Position numbers and translations under genes: made by a program
Part shown: positions 54,501 to 62,500 of the stretch, piece after piece
Numbering within the stretch: position 1 is the first letter of the stretch
Layout: each line of letters starts with the position of its first letter
NCBI GenBank assembly: GCA_947462335.1
Contig: OX381720.1
Coordinates: forward strand, 4,719,501-4,783,500
Origin: Harmothoe impar
Taxonomy: Eukaryota > Annelida > Polychaeta > Phyllodocida > Polynoidae
Length of the DNA: 64,000 nt
Reading direction: 5' to 3'
The notes under the pieces: model-generated
The model's input: the letters and a program-made list of their open reading frames with translations, nothing else
Told to the model about the DNA's origin: nothing
The model's database searches: none

Positions 54501-55152
54501 AGTGGGAGTTTATTGTCACCAGATGCATACTAAACTTGCAATTTCATATCAAAAGTGGTTGACTCAAGGTATGAGTTTGACTTAGGGTGAACCTACCCTA
54601 TGCATCCAAGTAAAAATATTTGATAATTTAATATTGAAGTGCTGTTTTTGCAGCATTGATGATTCACATGAGCAGGTATGCGTTTGCTGCCCTGCAGAAG
54701 CTCCAGGGTTACACAACGCAGCCCAGAGGGGAGATGCAGATTAAGGTACAAGTCTTACTGACTTGATACTTAATATGGAGGGCTCAGGGATATAAAAACA
54801 ATACTGAGATATACCTACACTTATAAACACATTGTTTACTTGAATATTACAATAGCTAGCAGATTGACTTCATCGTTTTACATTGTTTATATAAAGCAGA
54901 CAGCGTTTTGGAATCCACAGTGACAACTGATCGGCATTTGTTGATATCACCCTGCCTTTTCCCAGTGAGAAAATCAAAGTAACACATTCATTAAGATGTA
55001 TTACTAAAAAAAAAATTTAATTCTGACTATCTATCATATGTGCTTAACTTGTTATGTCTTCATTATTCCTTCAGGGTAAAGGCCTCCAGATGACTTACTG
55101 GTTGCTTGGAAAGGATGGATTCAACAAGCCACTTCCACATTTTGATGAATGA
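36589..55152 (+). CDS. Receptor guanylyl cyclase (natriuretic-peptide-receptor type), 23 coding exons
   Basis: This is a single-pass receptor that would make cGMP from GTP on ligand binding. The exons, all with AG/GT borders and consistent phase, are: 36589-36788, 37553-37668, 38105-38349, 40003-40105, 40889-41103, 43346-43459, 44412-44547, 45065-45195, 45519-45633, 45945-46026, 46615-46705, 47586-47765, 48070-48174, 49359-49430, 49887-50010, 50401-50598, 50789-50969, 51170-51310, 51534-51726, 52108-52297, 53196-53279, 54654-54745, 55075-55152 (TGA). They total 3,186 nt: 1,061 residues plus stop. Order: signal peptide 1-20, ligand-binding domain to about 455, membrane helix 463-484, kinase homology about 517-800, dimerisation helix about 810-849, cyclase 850-1040, short tail. 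The length equals that usual for membrane guanylyl cyclases. The orthology to a particular vertebrate receptor is not determined. Exons 1 and 3 have the least certain borders. Confidence 0.92.
36867..37149. mobile_element. TIR element 'CACAGAGARAAGAAACAG', copy 3 (283 bp), intron 1
   Basis: The left end is CACAGAGAGAAGAAACAGTG followed by 'tcaaagggcagtccaggttg'. The right end, read inward, is CACAGAGAGAAGAAACAGCG followed by 'tcaatagggagtctaggttg'. TIR similarity runs for about 75 bp. It starts 79 bp after the exon 1 donor. This is the best preserved of the three copies in the window. Confidence 0.85.
37817..38082. mobile_element. TA-flanked inverted-repeat element 'CACTGAAAAAGTAAACTTG' (266 bp), intron 2
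   Basis: TA is on each side. The left arm is CACTGAAAAAGTAAACTTG, then 'tctccagactcgtctaa', 'gtgactgtcataa'. The right arm is its inverse, ending 'gacaagtttactttttgagt' and 'g'. The arms are about 50 bp. Its right end is only 22 bp before the exon 3 start, so it occupies the usual polypyrimidine and branch-point area. A related single end, 'cactgaaaaagtgaactcat', lies at 39270 in intron 3. Confidence 0.8.
38369..38814. mobile_element. 446-bp near-perfect palindrome in intron 3
   Basis: Arms of about 215 bp mirror each other around 38591. The outer ends are 'cacagaggcaaacatcagag' and its inverse 'ctctgatatttgcctctgtg'. Inner landmarks 'ccatgctggatcctcatgcc' and 'ggcatgaggatccagcatgg' are exact inverses. 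Only a few positions differ. It begins 20 bp after the exon 3 donor. In RNA the pre-mRNA could form a hairpin of about 200 bp. This is the longest foldback in the window. Confidence 0.9.
39417..39530. repeat. Dispersed palindromic repeat family, copy f (intron 3)
   Basis: It has 'gtcagcatgatggttgaatg', then 'tggctacattcatcatgctgac'-like inverse sequence, and the right end 'gccattaaagggttt'. The core hairpin is degraded. Confidence 0.5.
40124..40262. repeat. Dispersed palindromic repeat family, copy g (intron 4)
   Basis: It has a clear left end, 'taacccgttaaggaccacat', then 'gcaccaatgcagtcc', 'ccctggtgctgcattgg' and 'gggtcagcatgatg'. It begins 19 bp after the exon 4 donor. Confidence 0.55.
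40273..40690. mobile_element. Inverted-repeat element with a short telomere-like tract, intron 4
   Basis: The left end 'gctattagcacatgatctcc' is mirrored at the right by 'ggagatcatgtgctaac'. Both arms also carry 'agagacatgtctctgg' in a palindromic context and 'cttctattaaaagcccagag' or 'ttagaaggccagag'. In the middle, 40442-40467 has four CCCTAA-type units. The telomere-like tract is too short to indicate a chromosome end. Confidence 0.6.
40686..40772. repeat. Dispersed palindromic repeat family, copy h (intron 4)
   Basis: It has the core half 'ggccctggcaagttactcgc' followed by 'catggaggcattcatgcatc'. Only one side of the unit is preserved, adjoining the preceding inverted-repeat element. Confidence 0.5.
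41124..41243. mobile_element. TA-flanked hairpin element 'CACCCTCAGAAAAGTGAGAG', copy 2 (120 bp), intron 5
   Basis: It matches copy 1 at 34999-35117 over its whole length with few changes, and TA is on both sides (41122-41123 and 41244-41245). It begins 20 bp after the exon 5 donor at 41104. The open frame reading out of exon 5 continues into it by chance. Confidence 0.85.
42060..42668. mobile_element. TTAA-flanked TIR element 'GGTGGGT', copy 4 (609 bp) with tRNA-like module, intron 5
   Basis: TTAA is at 42056-42059 and 42669-42672. The left end is GGTGGGTAGTCCCCATAG; the right end, read inward, is GGTGGCTAGACCCTATTG. It aligns with copy 2 (5872-6479) in inverted orientation, including 'gggggtcccgagctag' with 'tctgagatat' and 'cacatatgtacat'-type words. 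The tRNA-like module is 130-205 bases from its right end, which matches the 138-211 spacing in copy 2. Confidence 0.8.
42462..42540 (+). ncRNA. tRNA-like module inside a TIR element
   Basis: The A-box-like 'tagagtaggggtaacgca' is followed by 'gactcccatgcaggag' (short anticodon-arm-like hairpin) and a perfect B-box 'gggttcgatcccc' within a T-arm CTGGG/CCCGG. The acceptor stem does not pair fully, so it is not a canonical tRNA gene. It may work as an internal pol III promoter. It resembles glycine-type tRNA in the T-arm and anticodon-arm region, but that is only a resemblance. Confidence 0.5.
43006..43120. repeat. Dispersed palindromic repeat family, copy i (intron 5)
   Basis: The left end is 'aactctttaaggaccccata', followed by 'catcaatatgaatgaatgca' and 'gccccggcgaaatag'. 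The unit is then disturbed. The right end is not recognised. Confidence 0.5.
43518..43668. mobile_element. Hairpin element 'ATGGTGGCCCAGGAGGGTCA' (151 bp), intron 6
   Basis: The left end ATGGTGGCCCAGGAGGGTCA is an exact inverse of the right end 'tgaccctcctgggccaccat'. The interior is made of 'cactttgaaa' and 'aaagtgaa' words in both orientations. It is non-coding. Confidence 0.85.
44828..44958. mobile_element. Small TIR element 'TAAAGGGAGTGTTCCAC' (131 bp), intron 7
   Basis: The left end is TAAAGGGAGTGTTCCACAG; the right end, read inward, is TAAAGGGAAAGTTCCACTAA. Internal 'ttatcggacgagattcggcc' and 'catcggattattgaattacg' words are also partly inverted. It is non-coding. Confidence 0.65.
45945..46026 (+). 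other. Guanylyl cyclase exon 10: transmembrane segment
   Basis: It encodes [18 protein letters not shown] and then [10 protein letters not shown], a run of about 22 uncharged residues ending at a basic stop-transfer. It corresponds to about residues 463-484 and divides the extracellular domain (exons 1-9) from the cytoplasmic part (exons 11-23). The next exon begins RRQKEEE, the expected basic/charged inner border. Confidence 0.9.
46230..46512. mobile_element. Diverged relative of the tandem-armed TIR family, intron 10
   Basis: The left arm is 'ggccaatgtgaacgtctttg' followed by 'accaggtgaatctttgacc' and 'aggtgccatctttgac'. The right arm is the inverse, 'aaagatggcacctggtc' units and 'gcgttcacattggccc'. 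Compared with 30236-30577 and 57097-57425 the unit has TTTGACC in place of CTCTGACC. It represents another subfamily with the same layout. Confidence 0.7.
47061..47190. mobile_element. Decayed 'CCGTAAAACC' MITE, intron 11
   Basis: It begins 'ccgtaaatatgcaactagaa' with 'gattgccagtgcggcttata', and ends 'cacacgcgaggcttatacac'. It aligns in outline with 52431-52965 and 10001-10223. The right terminus is eroded. Confidence 0.55.
48261..48605. mobile_element. TIR element 'GGCCACTCAAAAA', copy 2 (345 bp), intron 13
   Basis: The left end is GGCCACTCAAAAAAATAAAC, and the right end, read inward, is GGCCACTCAAAAAAAGG. Both arms then have 'tttctcatcac' or 'tttcttatcac'. It shares internal sequence with 5236-5569. 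TAA lies on both sides and may be the target duplication. Confidence 0.8.
49177..49313. mobile_element. Hairpin element 'CCAGCTAACA' (about 137 bp), intron 13
   Basis: The left arm has 'cttcccaacccagctaacag' and 'gtcgttttccaaac'; the right arm inverts it as 'gtttggaaaacgtcttttgt' and 'tagttgggaag'. It ends about 45 bp before exon 14. It is non-coding. Confidence 0.75.
52431..52965. mobile_element. Decayed 'CCGTAAAACC' MITE with G-tract, intron 20
   Basis: The left end is CCGTAAAACCTTGGCTAGTA followed by 'gatcgccagtgcggcttata' and 'gatcggctcaaactcggggt'. The last 100 bp repeat 'gcggcttataggatcggccc' and end 'gggcttatacgcaagc'. Between them lie two copies of 'ttaagacaatgcagccca'-type sequence and a G-rich tract (52743-52777). 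The TA flank is present on the left. It is non-coding. Confidence 0.6.
53390..54600. mobile_element. TIR element 'TAGGGTAGGTTCACC', copy 2 (1,211 bp), intron 21
   Basis: The ends are a perfect 15-bp inverted pair, TAGGGTAGGTTCACC. Repeated internal words 'gacttagggtg', 'accctaagtcagcc' and 'gactcaaggta' occur at both sides in inverted relation. It is AT-rich with no transposase. It makes up most of the 1.37-kb intron 21. Copy 1 is at 8272-9182. Confidence 0.8.
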
Positions 55153-55876
55153 ACTGACATTTAGCAGAATAGGTCCACTAAACATTAAAGATTGTATATC
55201 CTTAGTGGTTTTTCTTTGATATTCTAAGCTCCCCTCTATTTGGGAAATTAATATGTAACACTACTTGTATACATTAATACCTAATCATCAGGTGCGGATT
55301 TGTCAAATTGATTGATTGGTTTTCATTTATTATGCTAACACAGATTCCTGAATGATAAACCACTGGTTATCATTGTTCACCTTTGGGCTGGAAAGTCCAT
55401 CTACACAGTTATGTATGACAGCACATAACTATACATGATTGTATAATCTCAAACAGGCAAATAACAATTGCAGTAACCGTCGAAAAGAGTCATCTATTTT
55501 CTAATCATGTACAAGCATAATAATCCACACACATAGCTCCACAATGATACTTCCCTGCTATGCAGAGTGAAAGGATCCACAGTTGTTAAGTATTTTAGTG
55601 CACAACTGTATGTATTCCATGTACTTGCAGTGGCCATGGAAAAATCATCTTGACAAAGCAGAACATCGAAATCAAAAGTGGGATAAACTAAAGATGAGAT
55701 AATTGAGCAACTGGTACTTGAACTTGATGCCATGCAATATTTTGACTCCATCAACATGTTTTATGACTATGATTTTATCGCCTCAACTGTTTGTGATTCA
55801 GGGTTCTATATTTTTAAATAACTACATTCCAATGTGATTGATATGAGCTGTAATGTCCATTGTGTGGTATTCTGTG

Positions 55877-55882
55877 AATAAA
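55877..55882 (+). promoter_or_regulatory. Polyadenylation signal AATAAA of the guanylyl cyclase gene
   Basis: A canonical AATAAA lies 725 bp after the stop codon, within AT-rich 3' sequence. A weaker ATTAAA at 55184-55189 is an alternative near the stop. Confidence 0.6.
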
Positions 55883-56646
55883 ATGGAAAAATACCGAAAT
55901 GAACTACTTGTTAATATATACTGTGCATTGTAATTCAGCCTAAGGTAAGTCACAACTCGGGAACACAGTTAACTACTGGTACAGTTGACGATACTTTATT
56001 GCCTGAGCTCTTGGTTCGCTCACATCAGCTAAGTCCTTGGGTACGTCCGTATCTCTTGAATCTCAAGCCTTTTCATGGCTCTATCGGCTAATAGGTATTT
56101 GTGGGCATTGGAAAAACATGCAAATAAACTATATTAAATCCCCAATCCACCAACCCCCAAATAATACCATGTTGATAAATAATGGTCCCTTAATTTCCTT
56201 TTTCTGCTGCTTAACTGAAGTTATTGTCGGTAATGGCATCTCCATAATCAAAACGGTCTCCGTACTGAGACTCAAAGGGGGACATCATCAGTGTTCAGTT
56301 TTCTAATATATCCCCTGATCCATACATTTTGGGGCGACATAAAAATCGTCATTTTGAAAGAATGAAAATATTTGGAAGTTTAAAACTACCCTCTTTTCTT
56401 TTTTAAGAAAACACTGAGATCATTTTTAGCCTCATAAACCTTTCTCAGTACATTAAAATTAGCTTAACATCATTCTGAGATTACAGGAACGACCCCTTCC
56501 CAGAGGGTTGACCATGGGAGATGACTATTATTGGAGAATTCCCTCCAATATCTCTTATTTCATGGTGGGCTGACAATGAAAATCACCCTTATTTAGCATT
56601 TTTTTCAATATGAACACACGTCACGGCCCCTATGGGAGGGCTCTCT
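55883..56646. other. Intergenic, nothing recognised
   Basis: No domain or repeat partner is visible. The 89-codon frame at 56037-56306 is not supported. Confidence 0.5.
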
Positions 56647-56751
56647 CCCAGTGGGCACAAAATTCAGTTCATTGAACCAACGTTGAATCAACTTTGAATC
56701 AACATTGACAAGCAGTTTTCAATGTTGATTCAATGTTCTGTGCCCACTGGG
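56647..56751. mobile_element. CCCAGTGG hairpin element, copy 2 (105 bp)
   Basis: It starts CCCAGTGGGCACAAAATTCA and ends with the inverse, 'tgttctgtgcccactggg'. It matches 27703-27810 in inverted orientation, with the same 'caacgttgaatcaac' and 'tcaatgttgattcaatgt' words. Confidence 0.85.
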
Positions 56752-57096
56752 CTATCTTATACCTAGGTGCTGAATTTAATGGTGTGTATCCCAGGTAAAT
56801 ACTCCCTGCATACAAACACTCTGTTCTATTAGGACACAGAGGTAGGACACATTGTACAGTAACTGGGAGAGTATACACATAGGGAACCAAATAGCGGTAC
56901 TTGATCTAGTTTGAGGGACTAGTATTTGTGAAGTTTGACAAAAAGAAGGATACCATAAGGACCATTCTCCGATAAGGCCCACCATAGTGTGATACGCAAC
57001 AAGGGACAAACCTGCGGTGCCACCCATTCTGTGCGTAATCTTGAATCACCACTTCTGGCATAATCTTAGTGCCACCCATTTTCCCTATAATCTGAA

Positions 57097-57425
57097 GGCT
57101 ATGTCTCACGACCTTGAGCCAATGTTTTTGTCTCTGACCGGGTGCCGTCTCTGACCAGGTGCCGTCTCTGACCGGGTGCCGTCTCTGACCTGGTGTCAGA
57201 AAAACGTGTTTTTTTAATGTTAACCTATAAGTAAATATAAGGATATGTAAAAACGTTTTGGCAGCTCTTAGGTAATTATTATTAGCCTCCTGCTGTTGGT
57301 AGAATATAACTAAACTCCCAAAGTGACATCCTGTCAGAGACGGCACCCGGTCAGAGACGGCACCTGGTCAGAGACAGCACCCAGTCAGAGACAAAAACAT
57401 TGGCTCAAGGTCATGAGACACAGCC
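57097..57425. mobile_element. TIR element with tandem 'GGTGCCGTCTCTGACC' arms, copy 2 (329 bp)
   Basis: The duplication TGAA is at 57093-57096 and 57426-57429. The ends are GGCTATGTCTCACGACCTTG and, read inward from the right, GGCTGTGTCTCATGACCTTG. Each arm has three or four 16-bp tandem units. It is highly similar to 30236-30577 in the arms but less so in the centre. The open frames on both strands are repeat artefacts. Confidence 0.85.
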
Positions 57426-57429
57426 TGAA

Positions 57430-59409
57430 GGGAAAAAAATTCCCTGTAATCTTAATGATTCCCCCCTCTTCTCTAGATGGCACCACTGTAAGTCTGCATC
57501 GTCCCATCCCAGCAAATGGGTTCGGTTAAAGTTCTGTTACAGGTTCAAAAGGAGAAAAAAAGATAGAAAGAAAAGGGGGGTGCGGGGGCAGAGCCCCCGA
57601 TATACACAACTTATTGTGGTGCCATCTAGAGGATAGGCCCGGAAACTGATTAAGATTACCGGAAAAGTGGGCCTTTTAAGATTACAGGTAAAATGGGTAA
57701 AAAGCTAAGACTACGGGAAAAGTGGGCTTTTTAAGAATACAGGTGGAATGGGCGGCGTCTATAGTGACTCCGCAGGTTCGTCCCCACATGTGTGTGTTAT
57801 GGATGACTCAGTGTTGACACTGTTGTAGGTTAGTCATACACACCACAGTCCAAAATATCCCCTGCAGCCATGCAGGCATGGTATAGTAAATATAACACAG
57901 GGCAGCATACACAGCACATATAGTCTCTGCGTGTGTAGCCCTAGTACATGGACGTGTTGACCAGGATTAACGCAGGTAAAGGCATCTGTCATTAGGAATT
58001 ATCATGCTGATATATATACAAACTGGGGATCTGTTCAGGGTAGTCAAGGTATGGCTTGGTGATGATATGAAATATAGTTCAGAAAAGACAGCAGCCATTG
58101 TGAACAACAACCACTGCAGATACATGGGAGGTAGATAGACATGGTTTAAGGGCTATAGGTCAAATCCCACAACACGAGAGAGGGTCAGAAAATGTTGTGA
58201 ATTGGTCTCATTGCCGATTTTGGGCCCTATATTGGATAAGACAGGCCCAAATCGGTGAGAAAGTGTTGCCTTTGTCTTGTGATTTGGGAAATCACAAGGA
58301 TCAAAGGAGTTAGATATTTTCCACCAGAAGGCATAGAAAATGTTGCTTATTGGAATATGTCAACGATTTGGTTTATATAGGGAGGACACTCCAAATATCT
58401 TTAGGCTAATTGAGAGGGAATAGTGAGGACAAATCATACTGTGAAGTAACTCCCCTCAAACAGATCCATTAACCAGTCCTGCATGCAACACTTTGCTTGC
58501 CTATCATTGACCACTGTGGGATTTGGAGAGGCACAAGATCATGGGACGAGTGTTGCGATTTACAATATTGGCAACAGTTGCCCCTTGTTTTCATGTCAAT
58601 AATCAACACTTTCTGGCCCATTTTTCGCGTTGTGGGATTTGACCTTATAGAGGACACAATGACAGCACACCTTAAATAGTTAGTGTGTAGGTATGTGGGG
58701 TAGGCACAGGGGTGTAGATCCTCGCAAGGGTATAGCCACAAGGTCTCACACTATCCCTTTCATGGGAAATTGGGCAAGATAACATACCACAGACAAGGAA
58801 GTTGAGGAAGACATGTTCTCTTGTCAAAGGTGATCAATTATAGTGAGAGGAAAGATCACACAAAGGTAGGCCTGACAAATTGTTTTAAATCATTGATTCT
58901 TAATTGCTTTCAAATGCATGATGACGAGTATATAATGACAAACACAGGACAAACACATGACAAACAGATATGAAAAATATGGGCCAATATTATCACGGGG
59001 CGATCCATCCGGTGCATTTCCCCCCTCATTTCTAGCGAAAATCAAAATACTTTTATTTTTCAAAATTCAAAAGAGTAGCTTGGGCCACCCTTTTTTCTTT
59101 TCATATTTCACAAAGCTTTGCACTTTTTTGGCATGTCACATTATTTTAGTAGACATTTTAAAGTTGACGGTGTAATGAATATTTACATATAGAGCTCTTC
59201 GTTTCTTTAATGTTTATTACACTGCAGTATTTGCTATTTGTCTTGCCACAAAACTAAAAAGCCATGGAATACAGCTACTAATTTATTAACTCAAACCTTT
59301 TTAAACAAGCAGGTTCTCATTGACCTCAGTCTATATAGTTCACTCTTATGTTCACCATTCTTCTTCTACTTATTATGACTCATCAAAAGTGCCTACTTCT
59401 ATCTTACAG
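57430..59409. other. Intergenic upstream of the ankyrin gene; short tandem traces only
   Basis: At about 57645-57740 three units resembling 'ggaaaagtgggcctttt' plus 'aagattacagg' follow each other, and a related phrase 'cacccattttccctataatc' lies at 57063-57092. No gene was seen. Whether a promoter of the ankyrin gene lies here cannot be judged. Confidence 0.45.
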
Positions 59410-59541
59410 ACTGTCCATCAGCACTACTCAACGGGAGACCTCTAATAGTGAAGATTCATAGAATAGGAATATTCAGAGTGAGTGCACCCAGTAGTAGTGG
59501 ACTTAATCCTCAATCATCACAAGTCTAACTAACTCAACAAA
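59410..59541 (+). promoter_or_regulatory. Probable 5' UTR exon part before the ankyrin gene start
   Basis: A pyrimidine-rich stretch ending 'ctatcttacag' at 59399-59409 looks like a splice acceptor just upstream of the start codon, so a separate 5' non-coding exon is plausible. The start context 'caacaaaatggc' has A at -3 and G at +4, a good Kozak match. There are in-frame stops before the ATG. Confidence 0.5.
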
Positions 59542-62500
59542 ATGGCAGAGTGGTGGGGGTCTGAACTCCATGATAGTTTTGAGGATTTTTATGTACCAAG
59601 TGATTCAAGTGACTCAAATGAATCGAATGATACTGTAGACATCTCTGATTGGACAAATGACCAAGACTCAAATCAAAAAAGATCTGTCATCATCCAGAAA
59701 CTCATAGCCAATGAAAACCTAGATGACCTGAGGACAATTCTGAAAAGTGGCTGGGATGTAAATGAGGTCCTCAATATACATAAGCATTGCCTTGAAATTA
59801 TCGAGTCAATGGAATTACTGAGCTATGTAATCAACCACATCAGGAATAATGTGTACCTCGTAAAGGTGGTCCAGCTCCTCTTGGCACATGGGGCAAACCC
59901 AAACTTAGCACATCGAGTAAATACAAGGGAGGGGCATATTCTGGTAAACCCTGATAGAGCACGCAGGATGGAAATTGAACGGGATGGAGAGCAGAAACCA
60001 TTACACAGGACAGCCCTAGATGTAGCAGTGTTTGAAGGGACAACTGAAGTGGTGAAGATACTTCTTGATGCTGGTGCTAAATGCACAGCTTCTGATAAAT
60101 TGAAAACCCCACTGGCACTGGCATCACAGACTTATAACTGTCCACCGGATGTCATCAAACTGCTGCTAAAACATGGTGCAGATCCCAATGACCATGATGA
60201 TCAAACTGAAAATATTCCTTTGCTACTAGCAATTGAAAATTGCAGGTTTCATGAAAGAGGCACATCTCTTGTTCAAATCCTTTTAGACCATGGCGCAAAC
60301 CCAAATGTGGTTCATAAGGTAGATATAGGAGGGTATAGAGAGGCCGAATGGGTACACAGGACTGCCTTACACAAAGCAGTAGAGTCCAGGTCAACTGAAG
60401 TGGTGAAGATGCTTCTTGATGCTGGTGCTAAATGCAAAATGTCTGATGTAATCCAGAACATCTTGATACAGGCAGTACAGCCTCAATCGGATCAACCTGA
60501 TCTCATTGAGTTGCTGCTAAAACACGGTGCGGATCCGAATGACCACGATGATCAGATTGAAAATATACCTTTGCTAAATGCCGTCAAAGAGGTACATCAG
60601 AATGCCACATATGTTGTAAAGCTCCTGTTGAAATATGGAGCAAACCCAAATGTGACACACAGGGTAAAGGTAGGATACCTTGAAGGAAAATCGGTACAGA
60701 GGACGGCCCTGCAGGAAGCAATAGAAAGAGGAAGGCCTGGGGTAGTCAAGCTGCTTCTTGATGCTGGTGCTAACCCCAGTGAGTTTGGTGAATTAGAAAA
60801 CCCTTTAGCGCTGGCATTATGCAAAAACAATCGTGATTATGATATCATCGAGCTTCTGCTACAACATGGAGCAGATCCAAACTATCACAAGACAGATCAG
60901 GATTTGCCATTAGGCTATGCCATTACTGATTGTAAGCTTGAGCCATACCACTCAAGAATTGTCCAGCTTCTGTTGAAACATGGGGCAGACCCAAATCTGG
61001 CACAAAGTGTGAATATAGGAGGATACAGAGATGACAAATATGTACAGCAAACTGCCCTACACAAAGCTGTAAAGGTAGGGTTGACTGAGGGAGTGAAGAT
61101 GCTTCTAGATGCTGGTGCTAAATGCGCAACATCTGATGGATTGCAAAACCTACTGGCACTGGCACTAACTAATTATAATTGTCCACCTGATTTAATTGAG
61201 CTTCTGCTTGAACATGGCGCCGATCCCAATAACCATGATGATAAACTTGAGAATATTCCCTTGCTAAAAGCCATTGGAAAGTCTGGATATGGTCAGAATA
61301 CCACAAATATAGTGAAGCTTCTGCTGGAGCATGGCGCACACCCAAATGTGACAAACCACAATGATATCCATGCTAATCAACCTAAAACTACTCCTTTGCT
61401 GGAAGCAATTGAAATTTACAGTGATTATCAGAATGGCACAAGCACAACTACTGTTCAGCTCTTGCCGGAACATGGAGCAAATCATTGTTCTACAGATCTC
61501 ATCAAGCTCCTGCTAAAACATGGTGTGAGTCCCAATGACCATGATGATCAACGTGATAATGTTCCTCTGTTAAGAGCCATCATGATAAAGGATATGAAAG
61601 TTCTTCAACTTCTGTTGCACCGTGGAGCAAACCCAAATGTATCTTACAGACAAGATGTTGAAACATCCACAGAAAAGATAACAGTAGAGAGGACTGCTCT
61701 GCATGAAGCAGTGAGGCAAGGGTGGACTGAGGGGGTAAAGCTTCTTCTTGATGCCGGCGCAAAATTTGTGACATCTGGTCAATTTGGTAAAATAGAAAAC
61801 CCTCTGGCACTGGCACTACAAAAGGAGCGATGTCCATCTGATCTCCTTGAGCTGCTGCTAAAACTTGGTGTACATCCCAATGATCATGATGATCAACATA
61901 ATAATACTCCTTTAATAAATGCATTTGGAGCTGTTAAGTCCCTTAAACATTGGGGTGAAAATATTGATCCAACTAATGTGAGGCTCTTGTTGGAGCATGG
62001 AGCAAACCCAAATGCAACATTCAGGGTAAATAAAAGTGGAGATGGGGGGATAGAAAAAGTACAAAGGACTGCTCTACACATAGCGACAAGATGTGCATGG
62101 ACTGAGGGAGTAAAGATGCTTCTTGAAGCCGGTGCCAAATGCATAATGTCTGATGCATTGCAAAGTCTACTGATGCTGGCCCTGAGAAACCATGATTGTC
62201 ATCCTGATCTCATCGAGCTGCTGCTAGAACATGGGGCTGACCCGAACAATCACAAGTCAGACAAGGCAATTCCCCTGCCACAAGCAATCCATACTGTCAG
62301 AAATATTGTAGACCTCTCAAGGTTTGTCCAGCTCCTTTTGGAACATGGGGCAAACCCCAATGTGTTACATAGGGTGGATATAAGACTGTATTATGATGAG
62401 TATGATGAAGGTGTATGGGTACAAAGAACACCAATCCATGAAGCAGCATCGCGGGGATGGACTGAGGGCGTGAAGATGCTTCTCGATGCAGGTGCTGAAT

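Larger units (their letters stand above)
51534..55152 (+). other. Guanylyl cyclase exons 19-23: catalytic cyclase domain
   Basis: Class III cyclase signatures are intact: [15 protein letters not shown] with metal-binding Asp876, [15 protein letters not shown] with guanine-selecting Glu916 and metal-binding Asp920, and [17 protein letters not shown] with guanine-selecting Cys988, Asn995 and transition-state Arg999. Glu and Cys at the two selectivity positions point to GTP, not ATP. Small departures from the commonest form are Ser919 and Ser921 (usually Gly and Ala). The domain ends [20 protein letters not shown] and a 12-residue tail. The protein should be an active homodimeric guanylyl cyclase. 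Confidence 0.9.
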
